Shown here: piece after piece, positions 1-13,242 of the stretch
Layout: each line of letters starts with the position of its first letter
Numbering within the stretch: the stretch's first letter is position 1
Assembly (NCBI RefSeq): GCF_904067045.1
Contig: NZ_CAJFDC010000001.1
Location: forward strand, 496,001 to 560,000
DNA from: Pseudomonas sp. FEN
GTDB lineage: Bacteria > Pseudomonadota > Gammaproteobacteria > Pseudomonadales > Pseudomonadaceae
Direction of reading: 5' to 3'
Length of the DNA stretch: 64,000 bases
Notes under the pieces: generated by a model
Seen by the model: only the letters and a program-made list of their open reading frames with translations
Databases searched by the model: none
Told to the model about the DNA's origin: nothing
Position numbers and translations under genes: made by a program

Positions 1-12
1 GGAAAGCACCTT

Positions 13-1365
13 TCAGCTCAAACCTTGATCGCTCGAAGGTGGCTGCCAATGTAAATGCCAGTCCCCCAACGCCCCGCCATCCAGGCCTGGCAGGTTCGCC
101 ACGGCAAGCAATTCCTCGCCCCGATAGAGCAGCGGCAATCGGCCGCGGACAAACCAGGGCACGCCACTTTCGTTAAGCAGGCGCTTCAGATCGCGGTGTC
201 CGCGGTCCGGCAGGTTCAGCACTTCGCCGCCCTGGCGATAGCGGACCTGCAAAGGACCGGGCGGCGCGTCACCGACCACCAGCAGTTCGCCGTTATCCGG
301 CAGTTCCAGCGGACGGTTCGGACAGTTCCAGTCGATATTCGCCAATGGCTGGCGTAACCAGGAACCGCTCAACCACCACAGATGCTCGTCGGCACGGTGC
401 AATTCGCCCTCCGCCAGGCGCCACTTGGGGCGGGCGTCATGGGCGGCATCGCGCAGATCGTCCCAACCGGCCCAGTGATCGCTGTCCGGCAGCCGGGTCA
501 GGGGCGCCAGCCAATGCCGCAGGGCGTTGCGCTGGCGCGCCGGGGACAGGTCGATCAAGGCGTCGAGGGCCAGCGAGGGCATGCCCAGCCAGACGTGCCG
601 GGAATGCGCCAAGGCATCGTCGAGGTCGACTTCGGCCAGTTCGTCGAGCAGCTCCTGGGCCTCGCGCAGGTGCGCGGCGCTCCGCACCATGCTGCTCACC
701 GCCTGCGGCCAGCGCTCGGTCACCTCGGGAAAAATCCGCCGGCGCAGGAAGTTGCGCGAGAACTGTTGGTCACTGTTGGACGGATCCTCGATCCAACTCA
801 GGCCGTGTTCCTGGGCATAGCGCTCGAGTTCGGCCCGGGAAACCTCCAGCAACGGCCGCACCAGATAGCCACCACCGACCTCGCGCTGCCCCGGCATGGC
901 CGCCAGGCCACGCACCCCGGCACCGCGCAGCAGGCGAAAGAGCAGGGTTTCGGCCTGGTCTTCGCGATGCTGGGCGGTCAGCAGCACGTCGTGCAACTGA
1001 GTGACACCGGCAAAGGCCAGGTAGCGCGCGTCGCGGGCGGCACGCTCAAGGCTGGCCCCGAGCTGGACACTGACCCGGATCACCTGCAACGGCACCCCCA
1101 GCCCGTCACAAACCGCCTGGCAATGGGCCGGCCAGCCGTCGGCGACCGCCTGCAGTCCATGGTGGACGTGCAAGGCGGCAAGCCTGGGCAGGGGCCGGGT
1201 TTTCGCCAGGGTGGCGAGCAGATGCAGCAGGACCGTGGAGTCCAGGCCGCCGGAGAAGCCGATCCGCCAGGTCTGGGCATTGCGCCAGGGCGAAAGGGCT
1301 TCGAGCAACCGGCAAGGCAGATCGATATCAGGCTGACGCATGGGTTGCCCCCCGCGCTGGCTCAT
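13..1365 (-). CDS. tilS: tRNA(Ile)-lysidine synthetase TilS
   Basis: TilS attaches lysine to C34 of the CAU-anticodon tRNA-Ile, using ATP, so that it reads AUA codons. The N-terminal PP-loop ATPase signature SGGLDS is at residues 38-43. It is followed by a typical N-type ATPase domain with HHG and ED-rich motifs, and then the C-terminal tRNA-binding TilS domains. At 450 residues the length is normal for Pseudomonas. The ATG at 1365 lies 18 bp after accA with no clear Shine-Dalgarno sequence. An internal ATG at 1341 (MRQPDID) has a G-rich stretch about 7 nt upstream and may be the true start. It is the last gene of the long minus-strand run. Confidence 0.93.
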   Translation of the reverse strand: MSQRGGQPMRQPDIDLPCRLLEALSPWRNAQTWRIGFSGGLDSTVLLHLLATLAKTRPLPRLAALHVHHGLQAVADGWPAHCQAVCDGLGVPLQVIRVSVQLGASLERAARDARYLAFAGVTQLHDVLLTAQHREDQAETLLFRLLRGAGVRGLAAMPGQREVGGGYLVRPLLEVSRAELERYAQEHGLSWIEDPSNSDQQFSRNFLRRRIFPEVTERWPQAVSSMVRSAAHLREAQELLDELAEVDLDDALAHSRHVWLGMPSLALDALIDLSPARQRNALRHWLAPLTRLPDSDHWAGWDDLRDAAHDARPKWRLAEGELHRADEHLWWLSGSWLRQPLANIDWNCPNRPLELPDNGELLVVGDAPPGPLQVRYRQGGEVLNLPDRGHRDLKRLLNESGVPWFVRGRLPLLYRGEELLAVANLPGLDGGALGDWHLHWQPPSSDQGLS

Positions 1366-1383
1366 GAACGATAACGCGCGCTA

Positions 1384-2331
1384 TCAGAGACCGTAGCTCA
1401 TCAGACGCTCGTAACGACGAGCCAGCAGCGCATCGTTGTCGAACTTCTTCAGCATAGCCAACTGCGCACTGAGCTCGGCACGGATCGACGCCGCCGCCGT
1501 GGCCGGATCGCGATGCGCGCCACCCAGAGGCTCGACAATCACCTTGTCGACAATGCCCAGGCCCTTGAGCCGCTCGGCGGTAATGCCCATGGCTTCGGCC
1601 GCGTCGGGGGCCTTCTCGGCGGTTTTCCACAGGATCGAGGCGCAGCCTTCCGGGGAAATCACCGCGTAGGTCGAATACTGCAGCATGTTCAACTGGTCGC
1701 ACACGCCAATGGCCAAGGCACCGCCGGAACCGCCCTCACCGATCACGGTGGCGATGATCGGCGTCTTCAACCGCGCCATCACCCGCAGGTTCCAGGCAAT
1801 CGCTTCGCTCTGGTTGCGTTCTTCGGCGTCGATGCCCGGGTAGGCGCCCGGCGTATCGATGAAGGTCAGGATCGGCATCTTGAAGCGCTCGGCCATTTCC
1901 ATCAGGCGGCAAGCCTTGCGATAGCCTTCCGGACGCGGCATGCCGAAGTTGCGACGGACCTTCTCGCGTACTTCACGGCCTTTCTGGTGGCCGATGACCA
2001 TCACCGGCTGGCCGTCCAGGCGGGCAATACCACCGACAATCGCCGCATCATCGGAGAAATGCCGATCACCATGCAGTTCGTCGAACTCGGTGAAGATGTG
2101 CTCGATGTAGTCCAGGGTATAGGGGCGACGCGGGTGACGCGCCAGACGCGCGATCTGCCAGCTGGTCAGCTTGCCGAAAATATCTTCGGTCAGCGTGTTG
2201 CTCTTGTCCTGCAGGCGGGAAATCTCATCGCCGATGTTCAGCGAATTGTCGTTACCGACCAAGCGCAGCTCTTCGATCTTGGCTTGCAGGTCAGCGATCG
2301 GCTGTTCGAAATCAAGAAAATTCGGGTTCAT
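1384..2331 (-). CDS. accA: Acetyl-CoA carboxylase carboxyltransferase subunit alpha
   Basis: AccA forms the carboxyltransferase half of acetyl-CoA carboxylase with AccD and makes malonyl-CoA, the first committed step of fatty acid synthesis. The N-terminus [15 protein letters not shown] is the classic AccA start and gives 315 residues. An in-frame ATG at 2355 would add eight residues not typical of the family. The crotonase-fold region contains GRNF-like and [12 protein letters not shown] motifs that bind acetyl-CoA. It lies downstream of dnaE in the same orientation, with a 149 bp gap that could hold its own promoter, and just upstream of tilS. Confidence 0.96.
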   Translation of the reverse strand: MNPNFLDFEQPIADLQAKIEELRLVGNDNSLNIGDEISRLQDKSNTLTEDIFGKLTSWQIARLARHPRRPYTLDYIEHIFTEFDELHGDRHFSDDAAIVGGIARLDGQPVMVIGHQKGREVREKVRRNFGMPRPEGYRKACRLMEMAERFKMPILTFIDTPGAYPGIDAEERNQSEAIAWNLRVMARLKTPIIATVIGEGGSGGALAIGVCDQLNMLQYSTYAVISPEGCASILWKTAEKAPDAAEAMGITAERLKGLGIVDKVIVEPLGGAHRDPATAAASIRAELSAQLAMLKKFDNDALLARRYERLMSYGL

Positions 2332-2480
2332 AAGCATCCGTCTTGGGTCGAGCACAGTAGTTTTTACACAGCCTGGCCGGCCGATTGATCTGTATCGCGC
2401 CCTACCTTACGGGATATGGCGCGCTCAGGTCGAGATTAAAAATAGGGTCAAGGTCGGCGCGCACCCAGTGCGCCACCGTC

Positions 2481-6002
<3,522 letters not shown>

Positions 6003-6030
6003 AGTGATCCTGTAGAAGCATGAAAAACGA

Positions 6031-6056
6031 CAAGGCCCGGATTGTACCGGGCCTTG
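6031..6056 (-). terminator. Rho-independent terminator after rnhB
   Basis: A perfect 10-bp stem (6031-6040 with 6047-6056) with a 6-nt loop. On the minus strand the second arm is followed by TCGTTTTTC. It separates the lpx-rnhB segment from dnaE and may work as a partial terminator. Confidence 0.75.
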
Positions 6057-6073
6057 GCTAAAACATCAGCAGA

Positions 6074-6715
6074 CTAAAACCCGACGAGACCTTCGCGGGC
6101 CTCCCAGGCCAAGCGTACCGGTGCGAACGAACGCCGGTGAATCGGGGTCGGCCCCAGGCGGTTCAAGGCTTCCAGATGCACAGGTGTCGGATAGCCCTTA
6201 TGCCCGCCAATGCCGTAACCGGGGTAGATCGATTCGAAAGCAGCCATTTCACGATCACGGCTGACCTTGGCCAGGATCGACGCCGCCGCAATAGCCGGCA
6301 CCTTGCCATCGCCCTTGACCACCGCCTCCGCCGGCATCGGCAGTTTCGGACAGCGGTTGCCGTCGATCATCGCCAGCTTGGGCTGGATGTGCAGACCCGC
6401 GACCGCCCGCTGCATGGCGAGCATGGTGGCATGGAGAATATTCAACTCGTCGATTTCCTCCACTTCGGCACGCGCGATACACCAGCTCAGGGCCTTTTCG
6501 CGGATTTCGTCGTAGAGTTTTTCGCGCCGGGCTTCGGTGAGTTTCTTCGAATCGTTCAGGCCGAGGATCGGGCGCTGGGGATCGAGAATCACCGCCGCCG
6601 TGACCACCGCGCCGCAGAGCGGGCCGCGGCCGACTTCATCGACACCGGCAACCAGGTCTTCGGCATCGGCCACCAGGGTGAAATCCAATCCCATCTGCAT
6701 CTTTACATGACTCAT
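6074..6715 (-). CDS. rnhB: Ribonuclease HII
   Basis: RNase HII cuts RNA in RNA-DNA hybrids and single ribonucleotides built into DNA. The active-site segment [11 protein letters not shown] is near residue 25, and further acidic residues and the downstream GSGY-like loop are present. The protein is 213 residues from the ATG at 6715, whose ATGA overlaps the lpxB stop by 4 bp, which suggests translational coupling. A second ATG at 6700 (MQMGLDF) is the start used in many Pseudomonas annotations and would shorten it by five residues. It is the last gene of the lpxD-fabZ-lpxA-lpxB-rnhB segment. Confidence 0.95.
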   Translation of the reverse strand: MSHVKMQMGLDFTLVADAEDLVAGVDEVGRGPLCGAVVTAAVILDPQRPILGLNDSKKLTEARREKLYDEIREKALSWCIARAEVEEIDELNILHATMLAMQRAVAGLHIQPKLAMIDGNRCPKLPMPAEAVVKGDGKVPAIAAASILAKVSRDREMAAFESIYPGYGIGGHKGYPTPVHLEALNRLGPTPIHRRSFAPVRLAWEAREGLVGF

Positions 6716-7842
6716 AATGTTTTGCCGATCAGCTTCAACACCGCGTCGGCAGCCTGGTTCGAGGCGTCCAGGCGCAAGGTGCGGTGGATTTCATCGAAGC
6801 CCCGGGTCTGCTCCTGGCCATCTTCGATCAACGGCGACAAGGTCTGCGCCAAGGCTTCAGGCGTGGCGTCGTCCTGCAGCAACTCGGGCACCAGCAGACG
6901 CTGGGCCAGCAGGTTCGGCAGCGAGATATAGGGGCTTTTTACCAGCCGCTTGAGAATCCAGAAGGTCAGCGGCGCCAGGCGATAGGCGACCACCATCGGA
7001 CGCTTGTACAGCAGCGCCTCCAGGGTCGCCGTACCAGAGGCGATCAGCACCGCGTCGCAGGCGGCCAGGGCCTTGTGGGACTGCCCGTCAAGCAGGGTCA
7101 ACGGCAGGTCGCGACCGACCAGCAAGGCCTCGATCTGGGTACGCCGCTGTGGGCTGGCGCAAGGCATGACAAAGCGAATACCCGGGTGCATATCGCGCAG
7201 GCGTTGCGCCGTATCGAGGAACAAGCCCCCCAGGCGCCCGACTTCGCCACCGCGACTGCCTGGCATCAGCGCCACCAATGGGCCTTGCGGCAAGCCGAGC
7301 TCAGCCCGGGCGGCGGCGCGGTCGGCCTGCAGGGGAATGGCATCGGCCAGAGAGTGCCCGACAAAACGCACCGGCACGCCCTTCTCCTCATAGAAGCGCG
7401 CTTCGAACGGGAACAGCGTCAGCATCAGGTCGCAACCCTCGCGGATCTTCAGCACCCGCTTCTGCCGCCAGGCCCAGACCGACGGACTGACGTAATGCAC
7501 GGTCTTGATCCCGGCACGCCGCAGCTTGAGTTCGATATTCAGGGTGAAATCCGGGGCATCAATGCCGATGAACACATCCGGCCTTTCGGCGATCAGCGTC
7601 TGGATCAACAATTTTCGGCGTTTGAGCAGCTCAGGCAAGCGGCCCAGCACTTCCACCAGGCCCATGACCGACAACCGCTCCATGGGAAAATAGGACACCA
7701 GGCCTTCGGCCTGCATCAGTGGTCCACCGACCCCGATGAACTCGACCTCGGGATGCCGGGCCTTGATCGCCCGCATCAGACCGGAGCCGAGAATATCGCC
7801 GGAGGCTTCCCCGGCGACCAACGCAATTCGCAAAGTCGCCAT
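6712..7842 (-). CDS. lpxB: Lipid-A-disaccharide synthase
   Basis: LpxB condenses UDP-2,3-diacylglucosamine with lipid X to form the tetraacyl disaccharide of lipid A at the inner membrane. The chosen ATG gives 376 residues starting [16 protein letters not shown], the usual family start with the GEASGD motif. The reading frame is open further upstream, but that part lies inside lpxA and looks like shadow translation. Later motifs include [17 protein letters not shown] and MPGSRGGEV. It starts 2 bp after the lpxA stop and overlaps rnhB by 4 bp. Confidence 0.97.
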   Translation of the reverse strand: MATLRIALVAGEASGDILGSGLMRAIKARHPEVEFIGVGGPLMQAEGLVSYFPMERLSVMGLVEVLGRLPELLKRRKLLIQTLIAERPDVFIGIDAPDFTLNIELKLRRAGIKTVHYVSPSVWAWRQKRVLKIREGCDLMLTLFPFEARFYEEKGVPVRFVGHSLADAIPLQADRAAARAELGLPQGPLVALMPGSRGGEVGRLGGLFLDTAQRLRDMHPGIRFVMPCASPQRRTQIEALLVGRDLPLTLLDGQSHKALAACDAVLIASGTATLEALLYKRPMVVAYRLAPLTFWILKRLVKSPYISLPNLLAQRLLVPELLQDDATPEALAQTLSPLIEDGQEQTRGFDEIHRTLRLDASNQAADAVLKLIGKTL

Positions 7843-7844
7843 GA

Positions 7845-8621
7845 TCAGCGGGTAATGCCGCGGGTCGAGGACTGGATCGACTTGAGGAACACGCCCACTT
7901 CCGGGTATTGCGCGGCGGGCTCGGCCAGTTCGGCGACGGCTTGCTCCACCGTCAGCCCCTGGCGGTACACCACCTTGTAGGCCCGGCGCAGGGCGTGGAT
8001 CACTTCCTCGCTGAAGCCACGACGGCGCATGCCTTCGAAGTTCATGCTGCGCGCCTCGGCGGGGCTGCCGAACACCGTGACATAGGCAGGAACGTCCTTG
8101 CCGATGGCGGTACCCATGCCGGAAAAGCTGTGGGCGCCGATATGCACGAACTGATGGACCAGGGTGAATCCCGACAGGATTGCCCAATCATCCATATGCA
8201 CATGCCCGGCCAACGCGGTGTTGTTGACCAGGATGCAATGGTTGCCGATAACGCTGTCATGGCCGATATGCGCGTAGGCCATGATCAGATTGTGATCGCC
8301 CAGGGTGGTTTCCGAACGATCCTGTACCGTACCGCGATGGATGGTCACGCCCTCGCGAATAACGTTATGGTCACCGATGACCAGGCGCGTCTCTTCGCCT
8401 TTGTACTTGAGATCGGGCGTGTCCTCACCTACCGAGGAGAACTGGTAGATGCGGTTGTGTTTGCCGATCCGGGTCGGGCCCTTGAGAATCACATGCGGCC
8501 CGATCACTGTTCCCTCGCCGATTTCCACACCTGCGCCGACGATCGACCAGGGGCCGACCTCAACGCCCTCGGCCAGTACGGCCGTCGGATCGATGATTGC
8601 GCGAGGGTCAATCAAACTCAT
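7845..8621 (-). CDS. lpxA: UDP-N-acetylglucosamine acyltransferase
   Basis: LpxA transfers R-3-hydroxyacyl from acyl carrier protein to UDP-GlcNAc, the first step of lipid A synthesis. The 258-residue protein starts [14 protein letters not shown] and consists mainly of hexapeptide repeats that form a left-handed beta-helix, with a C-terminal helical domain. The catalytic histidine region [14 protein letters not shown] is present. The start ATGA overlaps the fabZ stop by 4 bp. An open frame upstream of this ATG lies within fabZ and was not used. Confidence 0.97.
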   Translation of the reverse strand: MSLIDPRAIIDPTAVLAEGVEVGPWSIVGAGVEIGEGTVIGPHVILKGPTRIGKHNRIYQFSSVGEDTPDLKYKGEETRLVIGDHNVIREGVTIHRGTVQDRSETTLGDHNLIMAYAHIGHDSVIGNHCILVNNTALAGHVHMDDWAILSGFTLVHQFVHIGAHSFSGMGTAIGKDVPAYVTVFGSPAEARSMNFEGMRRRGFSEEVIHALRRAYKVVYRQGLTVEQAVAELAEPAAQYPEVGVFLKSIQSSTRGITR

Positions 8622-9058
8622 ACTTTCTGTTCCGCACAGATGATCTCGGCCGAGCAGACCGGCTTGCCATCGACCGAAGCCTGGCACTCGAACTTCCAGA
8701 TCTTGCGCTTGCAACTGATGAACTTGGCTTCGAGGATCAGCTGATCACCCGGCAGCACTGGCTGGCGGAAGCGCAGCTTATCGGAACCGACGAAGTAGTA
8801 CAGGGTGCCGTCGGAAGGTTTCACATCCAACATCTTGAAACCCAGGATACCGGCAGCCTGAGCCATGGCTTCGATGATCAACACGCCCGGCATGATCGGA
8901 TGCGCTGGGAAATGGCCATTGAAGAAAGGCTCGTTGATGCTGACATTCTTGTAGGCACGAATGCGCTGGGCCTCGACATCCAGTTCCACCACCCGGTCCA
9001 CCAGCAGGAACGGGTAACGGTGAGGCAGGTATTCGCGAATCTCTTTGATGTCCATCAT
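8618..9058 (-). CDS. fabZ: 3-hydroxyacyl-[ACP] dehydratase FabZ
   Basis: FabZ dehydrates 3-hydroxyacyl-ACP during fatty acid elongation and competes with LpxA and LpxD for the same substrate pool. At 146 residues it is a single hot-dog domain. The catalytic histidine is in [11 protein letters not shown] and the catalytic glutamate in [11 protein letters not shown]. Two adjacent start codons are possible (MMDIKEI); MDIKEI at 9055 is equally plausible. It lies between lpxD and lpxA, the conserved order in proteobacteria. Confidence 0.97.
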   Translation of the reverse strand: MMDIKEIREYLPHRYPFLLVDRVVELDVEAQRIRAYKNVSINEPFFNGHFPAHPIMPGVLIIEAMAQAAGILGFKMLDVKPSDGTLYYFVGSDKLRFRQPVLPGDQLILEAKFISCKRKIWKFECQASVDGKPVCSAEIICAEQKV

Positions 9059-9171
9059 TTCGTGGGGAAGCCTGTAGTAAAGAGTGGGAGCGCGTCATGC
9101 GCGCTCCTCTAGCAAATCAAGAAGGCAGCTTTCGTAGGGACTCAGGCGGCTACTTGATATGGAAAATGGTA

Positions 9172-10227
9172 TCAGCCATCTGATGAAGCATTACCGTCCG
9201 GGGTCACGTCCCCTACTCGCTTTTCCAACTGACGCAAGCGCCGCGCCATGTCGTCGAGCTGGCGAATTCGCGCCGCGCTCTTGCGCCACTCGGCGGCCGG
9301 CTGCATCGCCGTGCCGGAAGAATAGGCACCCGGCTCGGTAATCGAGTGGGTCACCATGGTCATCCCGGTAAGAAAGACGTTATCGCAGATCTCGATATGC
9401 CCGACCAGACCGACGCCACCGGCGAGCATACAGTGCTTGCCGATCTTGCTGCTGCCGGAAATCCCGCAGCAGGCGGCCATGGCCGTGTGATCGCCAACCT
9501 GAACGTTGTGGGCGATCTGGATCTGATTGTCGAGCTTGACCCCATTACCGATGATCGTATCGGCCAAGGCACCGCGGTCGATGGCGGTGTTGACGCCGAT
9601 TTCCACGTCGTCGCCAACGGTCACGCCGCCGATCTGGGCAATTTTTTGCCAGATACCCTTTTCGTTGGCGAAGCCGAACCCTTCACCACCAAGCACGGCA
9701 CCGGACTGGATCACCACGCGCTTGCCGATGCGCACGTCATGGTAAAGAGTCACGCGTGGCGCCAGCCAGCCACCTTCACCGATTTCACAGCGGGCACCGA
9801 TAAAGCACTGGGCACCGACAGTGACACCGGCAGCAATGCGCGCACCGCTCTCGATCACCGCAAAGGCGCCGATACTGGCGGTCGGATCGACCAGTGCATC
9901 GGCAGCCACCACCGCGCTCGGGTGAATCCCGGCAGGCGCCTTGGGCTTGGGATCGAACAGGTGCGAGATACGCGCATAGGCCAGATAAGGATCGGCCACC
10001 ACCAACGAGTCCCCGGCATAACCCTCGGCATCAGCGGCCTTGAGCAGCACGGCGCCAGCCTGACTGTCAGCGAGATATTTACGGTACTGGGGATTTGCCA
10101 GAAAGCTCAACTGAGCTGGGCCAGCCTCCTGCAAAGTGGCTAGCCCAGTAATTGGTTTCTCCTCGTTGCCACGCAAGGTGGCACCGAGGATCTCGGCCAA
10201 CTGGCCGAGCTTGATAGTCGCTGTCAT
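9172..10227 (-). CDS. lpxD: UDP-3-O-(3-hydroxyacyl)glucosamine N-acyltransferase
   Basis: LpxD adds the second hydroxyacyl chain, at N2 of the glucosamine, in lipid A synthesis. The 351-residue protein has an N-terminal uridine-binding domain ([11 protein letters not shown] near residue 44), then many hexapeptide repeats, with the catalytic histidine in [13 protein letters not shown]-terminal helix ([19 protein letters not shown]) probably binds ACP. It starts 3 bp after skp. A 113-bp gap separates it from fabZ. Confidence 0.96.
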   Translation of the reverse strand: MTATIKLGQLAEILGATLRGNEEKPITGLATLQEAGPAQLSFLANPQYRKYLADSQAGAVLLKAADAEGYAGDSLVVADPYLAYARISHLFDPKPKAPAGIHPSAVVAADALVDPTASIGAFAVIESGARIAAGVTVGAQCFIGARCEIGEGGWLAPRVTLYHDVRIGKRVVIQSGAVLGGEGFGFANEKGIWQKIAQIGGVTVGDDVEIGVNTAIDRGALADTIIGNGVKLDNQIQIAHNVQVGDHTAMAACCGISGSSKIGKHCMLAGGVGLVGHIEICDNVFLTGMTMVTHSITEPGAYSSGTAMQPAAEWRKSAARIRQLDDMARRLRQLEKRVGDVTPDGNASSDG

Positions 10228-10230
10228 GGA

Positions 10231-10734
10231 TTACTTCAGCTGGTTCATGCGCTCGATCACCTGGCGGGTGATGTCGTACTGCGGTTTGACATCGATCACG
10301 GCGCCACGCTCGAATACCAGGTCAAAGGCACCTTTCTTGATGACTTCTTCCACGGCGCTGTCGAGCTTGGGCTTGAGCTGCTTGAGCATCTCACGGTCGG
10401 CAACGGCCTTGGCTTCGTTCAGTTCCTTGGACTGGAACTGGAAGTCACGGGCTTTTTGCTTGAATTCCAGCTCCAGACGCTCGCGCTCGCCTTGCTGCAT
10501 CTTGTCGCCGCCCGCTACCAGACGATCCTGGATACCCTTGGCGCTGCTTTCCAGAGCCTTGAGTTTGGTCAGTTGCGGACCGAATTTTTTCTCGGCATCG
10601 ACGGCGTACTTCTTGGCTGCGTCGGATTCCAAAAGGGCCATCTGATAGTTCAGGACCGCGATTTTCATTTCGGCAAAGGCCGGGGTCGCGACCAGGATAG
10701 TGGCCAGCAGAACCAGTTGAGTCAACTTACGCAC
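10231..10734 (-). CDS. skp: Periplasmic chaperone Skp (OmpH family)
   Basis: Skp is a trimeric periplasmic holdase that carries unfolded outer-membrane proteins to the BAM complex. The 167-residue precursor has a signal peptide of about 21 residues ending ATPAFA, then MKIAVLNYQMALLES and a long charged coiled-coil region rich in K, E and Q. The start codon is GTG, supported by AGGAG about 7 nt upstream. It sits directly downstream of bamA, with which it acts, and upstream of lpxD. Confidence 0.94.
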   Translation of the reverse strand: MRKLTQLVLLATILVATPAFAEMKIAVLNYQMALLESDAAKKYAVDAEKKFGPQLTKLKALESSAKGIQDRLVAGGDKMQQGERERLELEFKQKARDFQFQSKELNEAKAVADREMLKQLKPKLDSAVEEVIKKGAFDLVFERGAVIDVKPQYDITRQVIERMNQLK

Positions 10735-10779
10735 GATAAACTCCTACAAAATCCATTGTCGTTGTCTAGGGTCAGGCCG

Positions 10780-13167
10780 TTAGAAGGTCTGACCGAGGGA
10801 GAATTGGAAAACCTGGGTTTCAGCGTTATTCGGTTCTTTGATCGGCATCGCCACGGCGAAACTCAATGGCCCCAGGGCAGTTACCCAGGTCAGGCCAACA
10901 CCCACGGAACTGGCCATATTGCTGAAACTGATGTCATTGCACTGAGTCTGCGACAACGTGCCATTGGTGTTCCTGACCTGTTCGCACTTGGAGTCGAACA
11001 CGTTACCCACATCCCAGAACAACGAGGTGCGCAGCGAACGCTGGTCTTTCACGAATGGCAGCGGGAACAACAGCTCCGCACCACCTTGAATCAGCACGTT
11101 ACCACCGAACGGCAAGGCGCTTGTGCTGGTATCGGCCACCGTACCAACGTTACCGGTCACATCCACGCCACGGCTTGGTGTACCGCGTGGGCCCAGGGTG
11201 CTGTCCTTGAAGCCGCGTACCGAGTTGAAACCACCAGCATAGTAGTTCTCATAGAACGGCAGACCGCTGGTCGAACCGTAGCCATCGCCATAACCCAATT
11301 CGGTGTGGAACCGCATGGTGTAGGTGTCGCTCAACGGCTGGAATACCTGACCACGGTAGTCGAGTTTGAAGAACAACAGGTCGCTGCCTGGAATCGTGCT
11401 TTCCAGGGTCAGGCTCTGGGAATGACCACGGGTTGCCAGGACGCCTTTGTTCAGGGTCGATTCCGACCAGCCGGCCGAGGCCTTGTAGTTCAGGAAGCTG
11501 TCGCCCTGCTGGTTAACGAAGTTGAAAATTTCGTCAACGGTGTACAGGCCGGTCTGGATCTTGTCCTGCTGGGCCGTCAGGCCAAAGGTCAGGCGCGACG
11601 TCTCGCTGATCGGATAGCCGACGCTGACACCGGCACCCAGGCTGTCCACGGCATAACTGGCAACGCTGACATCGAGCTGGCTGTAGTCGGTGGTGCGGTA
11701 GAACACGTTGTAACCCAGGCTGACACCGTCCGGCGTCCAGTAGGGGTCGACATAACCGAAGTTATAGCGGCTCTGGTACTGGCTGCGGGTCAGGCCGATG
11801 CTGACCTTGTTACCGGTCCCGAGGAAGTTGTTCTGGGTGATCGAACCGCCGAGGATCAGGCCGGCGCTCTGGGCAAAGCCGACGCTGGCGGTAATCGAAC
11901 CCGAAGCCTGCTCTTCCACCGCGTAGTTCACGTCCACCTGGTCGTCGACACCCGGGACGGCCGGGGTCTCGACGTTCACTTCCTTGAAGAAGCCCAGGCG
12001 CTCAAGGCGGGTCTTGGACTGGTCGATCAGGTAGGTGGAAGCCCAACCGCCTTCCATCTGGCGCATTTCACGACGCAGCACTTCGTCGGCGGACTTGGTG
12101 TTGCCACGGAAGTTGATACGGTTGACGTAGGCACGCTTGCCCGGATCGACCACGAAGGTGATATCGACGGTGTGATCGTCATCGTGCGGCGTCGGTACGC
12201 CGTTGACGTTGGCGAAGGTGTAGCCGTCGTTACCCAGGCGGCGGGTGATCAGTTCCGAGGTGGTGGTCATCAGCTTGCGCGAGAACACCTGGCCCTTCTC
12301 CACCAGCAGCAGCGACTTGACCTGGTCTTCAGGGACTTTCAGGTCACCACTGAGCTTCACGTCACGGACCTTGTACTTCTGGCCTTCGTTGACGTTGACA
12401 GTGATATAGACGCTTTTCTTGTCCGGGGTGATGGACACCTGGGTCGAGGCGATATCCATGTTGATATAGCCACGGTCCAGGTAGTAGGAACGCAGGCGTT
12501 CCAGGTCACCGGAGAGCTTTTCGCGGGCGTACTTGTCATCGTTCTTGAAGAACGACAACCAGTTGGTGGTCTTGAGTTCGAACAGATCGATCAGGTCTTC
12601 GTCCTTGAACACCGAGTTGCCCACCACGTTGATGTGCTGGATCGCGGCGACGGTGCCTTCATTGATCTTGATCTTCAAGCCAACGCGGTTACGCGGCTGG
12701 GGAACGACTTCGGTCTCGACCTCGGCCGAATAGCGGCCTTGGGCCACATATTGACGTTGAAGCTCGTTACGCACGCCCTCGAGGGTCGCACGCTGGAAGA
12801 TTTCACCCTCGGCCAGACCGGACTGTTTCAAGCCCTTCATCAGGTCGTCGGTGGAGATCGCCTTGTTGCCTTCGATATCGATACTGGCCACCGAGGGTCG
12901 TTCAACGACCGTGATGACCAGGACGTTACCTTCGCGCCCCAGTTGGATATCTTGAAAGAAACCGGTTTTGAACAGCGCGCGAGTGGATTCCACCAGGCGA
13001 CGGTCATCCGCTTGCTCCCCGACATTCAACGGTAACGCACCAAAGACGCTACCGGCGGATACCCGCTGGAGGCCGTTGATACGAATATCGGAGATAGTGA
13101 AGGACTCGGCGTGAACTTCGGCGATCATCAATACGGTAAGGACCGCAGTTAGCAGCAGACGTTTCAT
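10780..13167 (-). CDS. bamA: Outer membrane protein assembly factor BamA
   Basis: BamA is the central Omp85 pore of the BAM complex that folds beta-barrel proteins into the outer membrane. From the chosen ATG (MKRLLLTAVLT, with AAAGGA upstream) it is 795 residues with a signal peptide of about 20 residues ending in VHA. Five POTRA domains fill the N-terminal half. The barrel carries the conserved loop-6 motif VRGF (FNSVRGFKDS) and ends in phenylalanine (SLGQTF), the barrel-targeting C-terminus. An in-frame codon at 13194 would add nine residues before the signal peptide and is unlikely. Confidence 0.97.
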   Translation of the reverse strand: MKRLLLTAVLTVLMIAEVHAESFTISDIRINGLQRVSAGSVFGALPLNVGEQADDRRLVESTRALFKTGFFQDIQLGREGNVLVITVVERPSVASIDIEGNKAISTDDLMKGLKQSGLAEGEIFQRATLEGVRNELQRQYVAQGRYSAEVETEVVPQPRNRVGLKIKINEGTVAAIQHINVVGNSVFKDEDLIDLFELKTTNWLSFFKNDDKYAREKLSGDLERLRSYYLDRGYINMDIASTQVSITPDKKSVYITVNVNEGQKYKVRDVKLSGDLKVPEDQVKSLLLVEKGQVFSRKLMTTTSELITRRLGNDGYTFANVNGVPTPHDDDHTVDITFVVDPGKRAYVNRINFRGNTKSADEVLRREMRQMEGGWASTYLIDQSKTRLERLGFFKEVNVETPAVPGVDDQVDVNYAVEEQASGSITASVGFAQSAGLILGGSITQNNFLGTGNKVSIGLTRSQYQSRYNFGYVDPYWTPDGVSLGYNVFYRTTDYSQLDVSVASYAVDSLGAGVSVGYPISETSRLTFGLTAQQDKIQTGLYTVDEIFNFVNQQGDSFLNYKASAGWSESTLNKGVLATRGHSQSLTLESTIPGSDLLFFKLDYRGQVFQPLSDTYTMRFHTELGYGDGYGSTSGLPFYENYYAGGFNSVRGFKDSTLGPRGTPSRGVDVTGNVGTVADTSTSALPFGGNVLIQGGAELLFPLPFVKDQRSLRTSLFWDVGNVFDSKCEQVRNTNGTLSQTQCNDISFSNMASSVGVGLTWVTALGPLSFAVAMPIKEPNNAETQVFQFSLGQTF

Positions 13168-13202
13168 GAAGTCCTTTCTTATTCCAACTGGCAATAAACA
13201 AA

Positions 13203-13221
13203 CTGCCGCAAAATGCGGCAG
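13203..13221 (-). terminator. Hairpin with T-rich tail between rseP and bamA
   Basis: An 8-bp perfect stem (13203-13210 with 13214-13221) with a 3-nt loop. It is followed on the minus strand by TTTGTTTATTG. It probably attenuates transcription from the upstream genes into bamA. Confidence 0.55.
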
Positions 13222-13242
13222 ATTCGCAATTTTCGCGAAGCG

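Noticed and set aside
2459..2473. GCGCAC-CCA-GTGCGC hairpin after dnaE as a terminator
   Set aside because: The stem is only 6 bp, and the nearest T-run on the minus strand is about 15 nt further on, so it is not a canonical terminator.
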